A DNA stretch of 64,000 nucleotides, from the NCBI GenBank assembly GCA_934394545.1, contig CAKRRG010000007.1, positions 1-64,000 of the forward strand. Reading direction: 5' to 3'. The position numbers and the translations under genes were made by a program. Below are positions 26,109-34,355 of the stretch, piece by piece. Below the pieces are notes generated by a model, which was not told the DNA's origin, made no database searches, and saw only the letters and a program-made list of their open reading frames with translations. The stretch is from an uncultured Blautia sp. GTDB lineage: Bacteria > Bacillota > Clostridia > Lachnospirales > Lachnospiraceae. The stretch's first letter is position 1; every line of letters begins with the position of its first letter.

Positions 26109-26924
26109 TTACAGAACATCTGCAAAATGTACACGGAGACGTTTGAAGATCCAGTTTCCAAAGAGGAAACAGCAAACTGAAAACACCCAGAAATATAAGG
26201 TCCAAACCGGTCTGTCAAAGAACCAGCGCTTTATAATAAATGCATCACGGTATCCTGACACAATATAGAACATCGGATTCAGCTGAAGAATTTTGTACAG
26301 CAATCTATCTGTGCCGATCATGGTTTCTGCTATCCACATAATAGGAGTAAGCCAGACACCAACCTGAAGGGCAATACTGATAATCTGGCTCAGATCTCTG
26401 AAAAGCACTGCAACCGCACTGGTAGCATAGCACAATCCTAATACCAGGAAAAAGGTACAGAAGCTGTAGTACAGAATCTGAAGGTAATACCAATCTGGAA
26501 ATCTTCCGTTTAATATATAGAGGAAAATTGCCAGAATTACAAAGAAACCATGTACAAATAACGCAGAAATAATCTTTACCACCGGAAGTACACTGATATT
26601 AAACACTACCTTTTTTACCAGGTAATTGTATTCAAGCAGCGCGTTAGTACCTCCTGAAAGTGCATCTGAGAAGAAAAACCAAGGCACAATGCCTGCTACC
26701 AGATAAAGCACAAAAGGGACTCCCAGTTCATCTGTGTTGGACCGGAATCCCACTGAAAATACAAACCAGTATACCAGAATTGTTACCACCGGCTGAACGA
26801 AAGCCCAGAAGGTTCCGAAATAAGAGCCGGCATATCTGGTTTTAAAATCATTTTTAGCCAGTTTCATAACCAACCGGCGGTTCTTATACAGATCCGCCGG
26901 CAGGGAAAAAATAGACTTTGTCAT
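26109..26924 (-). CDS. Polysaccharide ABC exporter permease (Wzm/TagG type)
   Basis: 271 residues of the ABC-2 permease family with about six membrane segments. The N-terminus MTKSIFSLPADLYKNRRLV followed by AKNDFKTRYAGSYFGTFWAFVQP is the characteristic amphipathic entrance of TagG/RfbA/Wzm permeases. It pairs with the ATPase encoded downstream to move lipid-linked polysaccharide across the membrane. AGGAGA precedes the start, 10 bp after the rfbC stop. Whether the cargo is a teichoic acid or a rhamnose-type glycan is not decided by this protein; the neighbours favour the latter. Confidence 0.9.
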   Translation of the reverse strand: MTKSIFSLPADLYKNRRLVMKLAKNDFKTRYAGSYFGTFWAFVQPVVTILVYWFVFSVGFRSNTDELGVPFVLYLVAGIVPWFFFSDALSGGTNALLEYNYLVKKVVFNISVLPVVKIISALFVHGFFVILAIFLYILNGRFPDWYYLQILYYSFCTFFLVLGLCYATSAVAVLFRDLSQIISIALQVGVWLTPIMWIAETMIGTDRLLYKILQLNPMFYIVSGYRDAFIIKRWFFDRPVWTLYFWVFSVCCFLFGNWIFKRLRVHFADVL

Positions 26925-26934
26925 TTACAGTCTC

Positions 26935-27489
26935 CTATCTGTTAAGTTCCTTGAAGCTTCCCCATTTCTGATCCTTGTCAGAGAAAATCAGCTCCATGCC
27001 TTCCGGAATCGGCCACTGCACATTAATATCCGGGTCATTCCAGATCAGACCACCTTCATCGTTCGGATGATAGAAGTCAGAGCACTTGTATGTGAACTCA
27101 GCATTCTCAGAAAGGACCAGGAAGCCGTGTGCAAATCCCTTAGGAATAAAAAACTGCTTCTTATTCTCTGCGGAAAGAACAACTCCATACCATTTTCCGT
27201 AGGTCTTGGAATCCTTTCTTAAATCAACCGCAACATCAAAAACTTCTCCGTTTACCACACGTACAAGCTTGTCCTGAGGATAGTTAAGCTGGAAATGAAG
27301 TCCGCGGAGAACACCGCAGCGTGAGCTGGACTGGTTGTCCTGTACAAACTCTACATCGATTCCTGCTTCTTTAAAATCATTATAATTGTAAGTTTCCATA
27401 AAATATCCTCTGGAATCTCCAAATACAGTTGGTTCAATTACTTTTAATCCTTCAATATCATCGCAGTTGGTTACTTTAATTTTTCCCAT
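26935..27489 (-). CDS. rfbC: dTDP-4-dehydrorhamnose 3,5-epimerase
   Basis: 184 residues, the usual length for RmlC/RfbC. It converts dTDP-4-keto-6-deoxyglucose to dTDP-4-keto-rhamnose, the third step to dTDP-L-rhamnose. The cupin fold shows DSRGYFMETYN, the DNQSSS and LRGLHFQ motif (catalytic His), and the active-site Tyr region FTYKCSDFYHPNDEGG. Its presence at the head of the exporter/glycosyltransferase unit implies a rhamnose-containing polymer. rfbA, rfbB and rfbD are not in the window. AAGGAGAAC precedes the start; a TATAAT at 27520-27525 suggests a promoter in the 49-bp gap, but its -35 is weak. Confidence 0.95.
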   Translation of the reverse strand: MGKIKVTNCDDIEGLKVIEPTVFGDSRGYFMETYNYNDFKEAGIDVEFVQDNQSSSRCGVLRGLHFQLNYPQDKLVRVVNGEVFDVAVDLRKDSKTYGKWYGVVLSAENKKQFFIPKGFAHGFLVLSENAEFTYKCSDFYHPNDEGGLIWNDPDINVQWPIPEGMELIFSDKDQKWGSFKELNR

Positions 27490-27538
27490 TTTAGTTCTCC
27501 TTATTTATCATTTATCTTAATTATACAGCATCTGATTG

Positions 27539-29101
27539 TCAGTTCTGATACTGTTTGATGCACACACCATTCTTGTCAAACACTGACACCAGACCATCAG
27601 CACTTGTCAGTGTTACACTCTGTGCCCGAACTCCTGCACCGGTTCCAGTTCCACGGTAGAAATAGTATTTCTTACCCTTGATCGTATACCAGCCCTTATA
27701 AGCCTTTCCGTTTTTGCCAAAGTAATAGGTATTTTTTCTATTGTTTTCTTTGATTGTAACAAATTTATTCTTAATACGATATCCTTTACTTCCGAAATAA
27801 TAAATATTACCTGCTGCAGACACATATTTGTAATCCTTCTGCATTGCAAAGGTGGTCGGACTGAAGTAATAATATTTCTTACTGATCTTGCGCATTCCGG
27901 TATACGCTTTACCCTCTGAATCAAAATAATAGGTCTTATTCTTCTTTGTTACAAGCTTGTTTTCAACGCGAACACCACTCTTATCCACATAGTATGCAGT
28001 GCCATCTCTCTTGATCAGCTTGTTCTTATACAGATGCCCGTCCACAGAGCTGAAGCAGTAATATTTACCACCAATTTCTTTCCAACCCTTTACCTTCACA
28101 TCATCCTCATAGTAATATTTCTTACCCTTAACCGTTACCCAGCCATTATTCTTCGGATCCTTATAAAGGGGCTGAGAAGCAGGGATATAGCCTTCCTGAG
28201 AACTCCACCGTGGCACAATCCTGGTAGTGTAATCCACATATCCAAAGTTCAGATCCACATTATTCTCTACCGGAACACCACGGATCAGCTTCTTGGTAGG
28301 AATCATGCCTGAAACCTCATCACCTGCTGTGCACTGCCAGATCGTGTATTTGTAATTGTTTGGATTTGGCGCCAGAATAGTATCTCCATAGCATGCGATC
28401 CACACATCCAATCCGGAACCTTCCAAAACACTCCAGTCCACATAATTATTATACCAGTTCAAGTTCATATAAAGTATAGGCGTGTAACCTGCCTTGCGGA
28501 TTTCGTCACAAAATGTCAGGGCAATCTGGGAAACTTCTTTCTTAGACAGAGTTCCAAGGGTAGCCTCATCTTCCAGGTCAAATGCTACCGGATAGGAAAT
28601 CTTATGTCCCTGCATCTGACGGATTGCCAGCTGAGCCTCTGCCAAAGCTTCTTTATTCGTTTTCGCCAGACTGTATACATAGGTTCCCACAGGAATACCG
28701 GCTGCCTCTGCTTCTGTCATATTGTATTCATAGTAGTTATCCAGATGTCTGGTTCCATAGGAAATACGTACAAAGGTAAAATCCAGATCATTCTTAGCTT
28801 CCTGCCAGTTGATCTTACCCTGCCACTCAGAAACATCCATACCTCTGGTGATGGCACCTTCTACCTTCTTTCCACTTCCATTATAGCAGACACCGTCAAT
28901 TTTCTTCCAGGCCTTGGGGCTTATCTTGGAAGAAGAAGCACCTACACTGGGAACCTCCTGCTGATTCGGTGAAACGCTGCCTGTGTTAACAGATCTGTTT
29001 CCCGCATTGGCACTAACCTCTATAGCCTGTCCTGCAATTCCTGCAGTGCCAAGCATAGCTGTCAGCAAAGTAACTGCCAGCCATCTCTTCCCTTTTCTCA
29101 T
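27539..29101 (-). CDS. Secreted GH25 lysozyme with C-terminal wall-binding repeats
   Basis: 520 residues. A signal peptide covers about 1-32. The glycoside hydrolase 25 domain (about 83-290) has GMDVSEWQG with Asp89 and the catalytic pair in PVAFDLED (Asp175, Glu177). The C-terminal 200 residues carry about eight aromatic repeats (units like GKKYYFDSEGKAYTGMRKI), of the choline-/glucan-binding repeat type, which probably hold the enzyme on the wall glycan. It hydrolyses the MurNAc-GlcNAc bond of peptidoglycan. ATG at 29101 has AGGAGGG directly upstream; the frame opens 13 codons earlier. It lies beside rfbC and shares its repeat type with the L,D-transpeptidase gene upstream, suggesting a shared wall target. 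Confidence 0.92.
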   Translation of the reverse strand: MRKGKRWLAVTLLTAMLGTAGIAGQAIEVSANAGNRSVNTGSVSPNQQEVPSVGASSSKISPKAWKKIDGVCYNGSGKKVEGAITRGMDVSEWQGKINWQEAKNDLDFTFVRISYGTRHLDNYYEYNMTEAEAAGIPVGTYVYSLAKTNKEALAEAQLAIRQMQGHKISYPVAFDLEDEATLGTLSKKEVSQIALTFCDEIRKAGYTPILYMNLNWYNNYVDWSVLEGSGLDVWIACYGDTILAPNPNNYKYTIWQCTAGDEVSGMIPTKKLIRGVPVENNVDLNFGYVDYTTRIVPRWSSQEGYIPASQPLYKDPKNNGWVTVKGKKYYYEDDVKVKGWKEIGGKYYCFSSVDGHLYKNKLIKRDGTAYYVDKSGVRVENKLVTKKNKTYYFDSEGKAYTGMRKISKKYYYFSPTTFAMQKDYKYVSAAGNIYYFGSKGYRIKNKFVTIKENNRKNTYYFGKNGKAYKGWYTIKGKKYYFYRGTGTGAGVRAQSVTLTSADGLVSVFDKNGVCIKQYQN

Positions 29102-29241
29102 ATTCCCTCCTGATAAACTGTTTCCAGTTTTCTCCTTCACATAGTTTCTTTCATAATTTTTGTTATAATATGTTAAAAATGTGTTACTTTCTTATTATAC
29201 ATTTTCCCCTTCCAAATTTCAATGTTATTCTCCAAAACTAT

Positions 29242-29291
29242 AAAAAGGTGCCTGAAAATCATCAAAACTGATAATTTTAAGACACCCTTTT
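29242..29291 (-). terminator. Terminator after the L,D-transpeptidase gene
   Basis: Minus strand: GGTGTCT, AAAAT and ATCA pair in turn with TGAT, ATTTT and AGGCACC (29247-29286), followed by TTTTT. It lies about 75 bp past the stop at 29361 and isolates the GH25 gene from the cdaA/ybbR/HPr/transpeptidase run. Confidence 0.75.
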
Positions 29292-29360
29292 TGTCTTTTT
29301 ATGTAGCTTTTTATTGAATGAAACGATCCGTCATAATTCTTCTGAAGTCTTTAATTTTAC

Positions 29361-31781
29361 TTATGCAGCAGGATCTGTGGGGTCATAATAGCCGCCATTC
29401 TTAGTTCCCTTCAAAGGTACAATCGGCCGACGTCCAAGCGGTCCCTTAAACACTTCGTCTGACTTATAATTACCATCGAAGATGTAGATCGTAGAACCGT
29501 TGCAATTATAGTATACCCATTTTGCATCTGCAACACAGGTACGGATACATCCGTGAGAAGCAGGACTTCCCAATCTGTAATATGCACTTACAGGCAGATT
29601 ATAGCTGTTCGCATAGCTGCATGCGATAGAATGGACGAAAATTCCACCTTGTCCGGCACCATCCACGTGCGTACCATACTGTCCCCAGGATGGTCCCATA
29701 AGTGACTGCCATCTGCTATAGCTTGTCAGCTTGTATCTTCCTGTTGGTGTAGGTGTTCCCGGATTTCCAACAGATACTCTGATGGACTTAACCGGAATCG
29801 TACGGTTCGCATCTGCATAAATAGTCATAACACCATTCACACGGTCAACTTCCACAGTGTAGCCGGATTTATAAATATTGGTTAGATCATTAATTCTGTA
29901 ACCGTTCTTGTCAAAGTAGTAAAGCTTACCATCAATCCATTTGGAAGTATTAGTCACAAAGCCCTTCTTATCCGGATTAATGTAACGGACCAGGTTGTTA
30001 GCATTGTCTACGATCACCCAGCCGGTAGTATATTTACCTGTGGAATCCACATAGCCATACTTACTGCCCTTCTTTACAAACTCATTTTTTACAAGGTTCA
30101 TATTTCTGAAGTAATACCAGTTACCGTCAATCTTACGCCATCCACTCTTGCGGAGAACGCCCTTGGAATCTGCAAAATAAGTTTTCTTTCTGTATACAAA
30201 CAACTGATTCTTAACCATCTGACCATTTCTTGTGGTAGAGGTTGATGGTTTAAAGAAGTAACTCTTTCCCTTGATTACTGTAATACCGCTGGCAAGCCTT
30301 CCATCAGCTTTAAAGTAGTAACCGTCTCTTAAAGTATCTGCGTAATGATTTCCCTTTTTATCAAACAGAAACCAGCCATAGAACTTGCCTTTTGATGTGG
30401 TAACCTTCTGCCATCCTGTTTTCTTGACAATCTGTCCTGCTTTGGAGCCAAAATAATACATTCTGTTTCCTGCACCCGGGCAACGATGCCAGCTCTTCTT
30501 CCAGGTCGCTCTTGCACCGGTTTCGGTTACATAATATTTTTTCTTCTTGTAGGTTACAATCCGATTCTTATAAATAACGCCAGCCTTATCTGTCAGATAA
30601 TATTTACCGTCAGAGGCTTTCTTCATTGCACTCTTAAGCAAATAGCCATTACGATCGATCAGATAAGAATTCTCTGGGTTCTCCCCGTCCTTACGTCCAT
30701 CCAGATCCGTCACCATCACTTCATGAACCAGAAGCTGTCCCATCTTAGAGCTGTCTAATTCACCGGAATCATAATATTTCCACTGTTCACCGGAAGCAGA
30801 CTGAAAGCTCTTCCAGCCATCCCTGAACATTTTCCCCGGAATCTCCTGTTCGGACTGAGCCGGCATAAAGTAATACTGGGCTTCTGTTCCATTTACAGCC
30901 AGCGCCACATCGCCTGTACGCGGTGTGCCATTTGCATCAAGGCAATAATATTCATTATTGATCTTATAATAACCTGTATATGTATTCTGAGCTTTAGCAG
31001 CCTCATCCATCTGAGCAACCGTCATTCCCTTACCGTCAGAACCATAATAACGGAAATTTCCGGTTTCCTTATTCCAAAGCCAGTAGTCCTTCTTCATCTG
31101 GCCAATTGTCGTCTTCCATGGTACCAGAGCAGCACCCTTACCGCTGAATTCTGCATATGCCTCTGCTATATCAGCTGCTGTAAAATAAAACTCACCAACT
31201 GCACCATTTGCACTTTCAGTTCCGTTCAGAGATTTCATTCCGGTGATCAAAATTCCATTCGCATCAAACAGATAAGAACCTGTATGAACCGCTCCGGTCT
31301 CTGTTCTTGTGGTGATCTCTATAATGCCGTCTGCAGCAGTATAGTATTCATCCGGAGCACTTGCATCCTCTTTCTTCTTGCGTAATCTGAAACCATTTCC
31401 GGTCTGTTCCCACTCATTCCATTCAAATACACTGCCGGAAGTACCAGCCTGTACTTCCTGAATATCCATCTGTGTATCGCTCATCTCTGATTCAAAATTC
31501 TGAGCAGGATCTGTACTGTCTCCGGTCTCACCTGTAATATCCTCTGAAACAAATCCGTCTGAAAATCCATCAGAAGTTTCATCCGTATTCTCCGGTGACT
31601 GTTCTTCCGGCTGTACGCCTGGCTGTTCTTCTGTTTCTTCCTCAGTCTGCGGCTCTTCAACAGTCTGTGTGGCTGTAAAATCAGATTCAAATCCACCATC
31701 CAATGCTGCGGCTGGAATTTCCAGAACCATGGATATACTTAACATAACTCCTAAAATTGCGGCTGCTACCTTCTTTTTCAC
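29361..31781 (-). CDS. L,D-transpeptidase with long wall-binding repeat region
   Basis: 806 residues, secreted. A signal peptide covers about 1-26. An acidic Glu/Thr/Ser region lies to about 110. About twenty aromatic repeats (such as GKYYLTDKAG and GNWYYFRNMN) run to about residue 640. A YkuD L,D-transpeptidase domain closes the protein, with the signature HSIACS then SHGCIR, where Cys745 is the nucleophile. Such enzymes form 3-3 cross-links or attach proteins to peptidoglycan and resist most beta-lactams. It starts with GTG behind AGGAGG and is 35 bp from the HPr gene, so it probably belongs to the cdaA operon. The repeats resemble those of the GH25 protein. Confidence 0.92.
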   Translation of the reverse strand: MKKKVAAAILGVMLSISMVLEIPAAALDGGFESDFTATQTVEEPQTEEETEEQPGVQPEEQSPENTDETSDGFSDGFVSEDITGETGDSTDPAQNFESEMSDTQMDIQEVQAGTSGSVFEWNEWEQTGNGFRLRKKKEDASAPDEYYTAADGIIEITTRTETGAVHTGSYLFDANGILITGMKSLNGTESANGAVGEFYFTAADIAEAYAEFSGKGAALVPWKTTIGQMKKDYWLWNKETGNFRYYGSDGKGMTVAQMDEAAKAQNTYTGYYKINNEYYCLDANGTPRTGDVALAVNGTEAQYYFMPAQSEQEIPGKMFRDGWKSFQSASGEQWKYYDSGELDSSKMGQLLVHEVMVTDLDGRKDGENPENSYLIDRNGYLLKSAMKKASDGKYYLTDKAGVIYKNRIVTYKKKKYYVTETGARATWKKSWHRCPGAGNRMYYFGSKAGQIVKKTGWQKVTTSKGKFYGWFLFDKKGNHYADTLRDGYYFKADGRLASGITVIKGKSYFFKPSTSTTRNGQMVKNQLFVYRKKTYFADSKGVLRKSGWRKIDGNWYYFRNMNLVKNEFVKKGSKYGYVDSTGKYTTGWVIVDNANNLVRYINPDKKGFVTNTSKWIDGKLYYFDKNGYRINDLTNIYKSGYTVEVDRVNGVMTIYADANRTIPVKSIRVSVGNPGTPTPTGRYKLTSYSRWQSLMGPSWGQYGTHVDGAGQGGIFVHSIACSYANSYNLPVSAYYRLGSPASHGCIRTCVADAKWVYYNCNGSTIYIFDGNYKSDEVFKGPLGRRPIVPLKGTKNGGYYDPTDPAA

Positions 31782-31816
31782 TTTTATGCCTCCTGTTTAT
31801 AAATCTTAATAATAGC

Positions 31817-32080
31817 TTACTCACCTAATCCATTATTAATAACAGTTACCAAATTTGCTAGTGCTTCGTTCTCATCATCACCTTCACAAAAAATCGTGAT
31901 CTCATCGCCACACTTCACACACGCTCCAAGAACGCTGAGAACACTTTTGGCATTCGCACTTCCCTGTCCATACTGAAATGTTACGAGCGATTTGTATTTC
32001 AACGCCTCCTTACAGAGAATTCCTGCCGGTCGTAAATGAAGACCAGAAGGATTATTTACCCTTACTTTCTCACTTACCAT
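31817..32080 (-). CDS. ptsH: HPr family phosphocarrier protein
   Basis: 87 residues, normal for HPr. The phosphorylatable His15 lies in SGLHLRPAG and the regulatory Ser46 in AKSVLSVL, so both the PTS phosphotransfer site and the HPr kinase site are kept; a Crh-like role without His15 is excluded. It carries phosphate from enzyme I to sugar-specific EII proteins. AAGGGAG precedes the ATG, 12 bp after the ybbR stop. ptsI is not next to it; it sits instead in the c-di-AMP/cell-wall operon, so it may be a second HPr copy in this genome. That cannot be checked here. Confidence 0.93.
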   Translation of the reverse strand: MVSEKVRVNNPSGLHLRPAGILCKEALKYKSLVTFQYGQGSANAKSVLSVLGACVKCGDEITIFCEGDDENEALANLVTVINNGLGE

Positions 32081-32092
32081 AATGCCACTCCC

Positions 32093-33388
32093 TTACCCAT
32101 TATTTGAATCTAAATTGGAAACCTCCGATATTGTCACGTCTGCAACTACATCATCCAGAAGTTCAAAGCCACTTGGGAGCTTCACCTTCACAGGAATCTG
32201 ATAGCTTCCGACTTTCATATCAGCCAGATCAACCGAAGCCTTTACCTCATCAAGATCAAAGTCATCAAGATTTCCATCTTCAGCTTTCACACGAATCTCT
32301 ATCTTATCTGTTCCAAATGTCACTAACAAGTTACTATCAAGGTTATTTACCGTAATCTGGTTAGCAGGCAGCCCATATGAATGACTTCCGATTGGAAGAA
32401 TGCTCACCTTCACCCATACATCCTCACTGGTTCCGCTAGTCAGCTTCACATCCTCCGGAAGCACATCCTTAAGGCTTACCTTCTTCTCAATATCCGTAGT
32501 TTCTCCTGAAATATCAATATCTGTTCCACCGATCCAAATCGTATTGTCATTCTGCTTCAGCGTATCCAAAGCTTCATCTGTTCCTGCAATACTTACAGTA
32601 TCCGGCACTGTAGTTACACTTTCCACCTGATATCCCTCTGCGGGTACACCTACATAATTAGCACCGATATTAACACCTGTACGGATCTTCCAGAACTTAG
32701 TAGTAACAATAACCTTCGTATTGTCAATGGTAAGATAAGCCATTCTGCCGGCCAGGCTGTCCTGATTCTTATCGATAATATTCAGATCAGCTTCCTCAGA
32801 GAAATCCCTCGTCTTGCCATCAACATCAACCGTTGCATTAACTTTGTCAATTTTATTTACAAGAGACTTCGGTCCTGTAATTTTAACCTTCTCCGGGCTC
32901 GCAGTCTGGGAACCCACCTCATAGCCCTTACCTGGCTGGCTGGAGCCATAATTTACATTAACCAGAAATTCCTGGGTTACCTTTTCTTCCAGTCTTACAC
33001 TCAGATACTGTGGAGTTACTTTAATATTATCTGCACTGATTCCCGGGCAGGATGCCGTGATGGGAACCATAACCGGATTGGTATCCAGGCTTCCGGCCTG
33101 CTGCAGATCTGCTGACAATGTGATGCTAGCCTGTGTGATCTTACCGAGCAGTCTTCTCTCACCGGTAACCGTAACCCTGATCGGATCCGGATCATCGTCT
33201 TGCAGACACATCATATTGGCACTGTCCACATAGGCAGTGTTCAGCAATTCCACTTTATCCCCCGGTATGGTAATACTTTTACTGGAGACCGGATTATCTA
33301 CATTTACAACAATAAACCAAATCAGAAAACCGATGAAAACAGACATGATTTTCAAGGTAAAATTCCTAGTCAGCTTTGTCTTCTTCAT
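32093..33388 (-). CDS. ybbR: YbbR-domain regulator of c-di-AMP synthase
   Basis: 431 residues. One N-terminal membrane segment (about 13-31, MSVFIGFLIWFIVVNVD) is followed by about four YbbR domains, each a small beta barrel outside the membrane. Homologues (CdaR) bind and control the diadenylate cyclase CdaA. The start overlaps the end of cdaA by 23 bp and has GGGAG upstream inside that gene, indicating coupled translation. The NPVSS motif after the membrane segment is typical of the family. The next gene is HPr. Confidence 0.9.
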   Translation of the reverse strand: MKKTKLTRNFTLKIMSVFIGFLIWFIVVNVDNPVSSKSITIPGDKVELLNTAYVDSANMMCLQDDDPDPIRVTVTGERRLLGKITQASITLSADLQQAGSLDTNPVMVPITASCPGISADNIKVTPQYLSVRLEEKVTQEFLVNVNYGSSQPGKGYEVGSQTASPEKVKITGPKSLVNKIDKVNATVDVDGKTRDFSEEADLNIIDKNQDSLAGRMAYLTIDNTKVIVTTKFWKIRTGVNIGANYVGVPAEGYQVESVTTVPDTVSIAGTDEALDTLKQNDNTIWIGGTDIDISGETTDIEKKVSLKDVLPEDVKLTSGTSEDVWVKVSILPIGSHSYGLPANQITVNNLDSNLLVTFGTDKIEIRVKAEDGNLDDFDLDEVKASVDLADMKVGSYQIPVKVKLPSGFELLDDVVADVTISEVSNLDSNNG

Positions 33389-34253
33389 GTTTCGTTCTCC
33401 CTTTCAACAGATGACGAAGTTTACTGTTATTAACAACTTTCTTATTCTGTGCCTTAACCAGAGCAGTTCTCAGTTCAGCACTGGTAAGTCCTCTGCTAAG
33501 CTTTCCATCCTGAGCCACCGACACCTGCCCGGTCTCTTCTGAAACAATAATTGTCAGGGAATCACTTACCTCGCTAATTCCTACGCCAGCCCTGTGACGG
33601 GTTCCAAGCTGCTTGCTCAGTTCCATGTTATCAGAAAGAGGAAGATAGCAGGTAGCGGCAACGATCCGGTTACCTCTCACAAGGACAGCGCCATCATGAA
33701 GAGGGGTATTATGCTCAAAAATATTGATCAGAAGCTGGCTTGTAAGAACAGCATCCACATTGATTCCGGTACGTTCATATTCGTTTAAACGGATATTCTG
33801 TTCAATTACGATCAGCGCTCCTGTTTTCACTTCTCCCATATCAAAACAAGCCTTTACAAGCTCATTGATCGTCTTATCCGTAAATCTCTCCTGTACCTCC
33901 TTGCCGGAATCCAATGGAAAAATAGAAGCTACAATCTTTTTCTGTCCCAACTGCTCCAGCATCTTCCTCAACTCCGGTTGGAAGATAACAACCACACTGG
34001 TAAGAAGAATGGTAGAAAGATTTTTAATGATCCAGAGAATGGTATTCATCTTCAGGATATAGGCAAACAAGATAAAAAGAAGTACTATCAGGATTCCCTT
34101 CAACAGTGTATACGCGCGGGTAAATTTAATCCACACCATAAACTGATAAATAAAAAAAGAAATCAGGGCAATCTCCAGTATGTCTGTAACTCCCAGGCTG
34201 GGCAGGGAAAGCTTGGACAAATATCCTGATAATCTGACTGCCATATCCTGCAT
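33366..34253 (-). CDS. cdaA: Diadenylate cyclase (c-di-AMP synthase)
   Basis: 295 residues. Three N-terminal membrane segments (about 20-90) precede a DisA_N catalytic domain (about 100-270) with the DGA (187-189, LHDGAVLVRGN) and RHR (219-221, GTRHRAGVGISE) motifs that bind ATP and metal. It makes c-di-AMP, an essential signal for potassium, osmotic and cell-wall homeostasis. ATG at 34253 has AAAGGAG upstream; the frame opens nine codons earlier. It is followed by ybbR. A hairpin lies upstream at 34291-34316, which would uncouple it from the membrane-protein genes. Confidence 0.95.
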   Translation of the reverse strand: MQDMAVRLSGYLSKLSLPSLGVTDILEIALISFFIYQFMVWIKFTRAYTLLKGILIVLLFILFAYILKMNTILWIIKNLSTILLTSVVVIFQPELRKMLEQLGQKKIVASIFPLDSGKEVQERFTDKTINELVKACFDMGEVKTGALIVIEQNIRLNEYERTGINVDAVLTSQLLINIFEHNTPLHDGAVLVRGNRIVAATCYLPLSDNMELSKQLGTRHRAGVGISEVSDSLTIIVSEETGQVSVAQDGKLSRGLTSAELRTALVKAQNKKVVNNSKLRHLLKGRTKHEEDKAD

Positions 34254-34290
34254 AGTATACTCCTTTCCGGCTGAAATCATACAGCAAAAC

Positions 34291-34316
34291 GGCTACCGGT
34301 GACTTTTCCGGTAACC
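34291..34316 (-). terminator. Hairpin between membrane-protein gene and cdaA
   Basis: GGTTACCGG and CCGGTAGCC (minus strand) form a 9-bp stem with an 8-nt loop, followed by GTTTTGCTG. The T-run is short, so termination may be partial. It lies about 40 bp before cdaA, leaving little room for a separate promoter. Confidence 0.55.
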
Positions 34317-34355
34317 TTTCTTTTATTAGTTACTGTCAGGACGCTTACAGCAACA

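Noticed and set aside
31817..32080. HPr-like gene as a Crh regulator without PTS function
   Set aside because: His15 is present in GLHLRPA, so it is a full HPr by motif.
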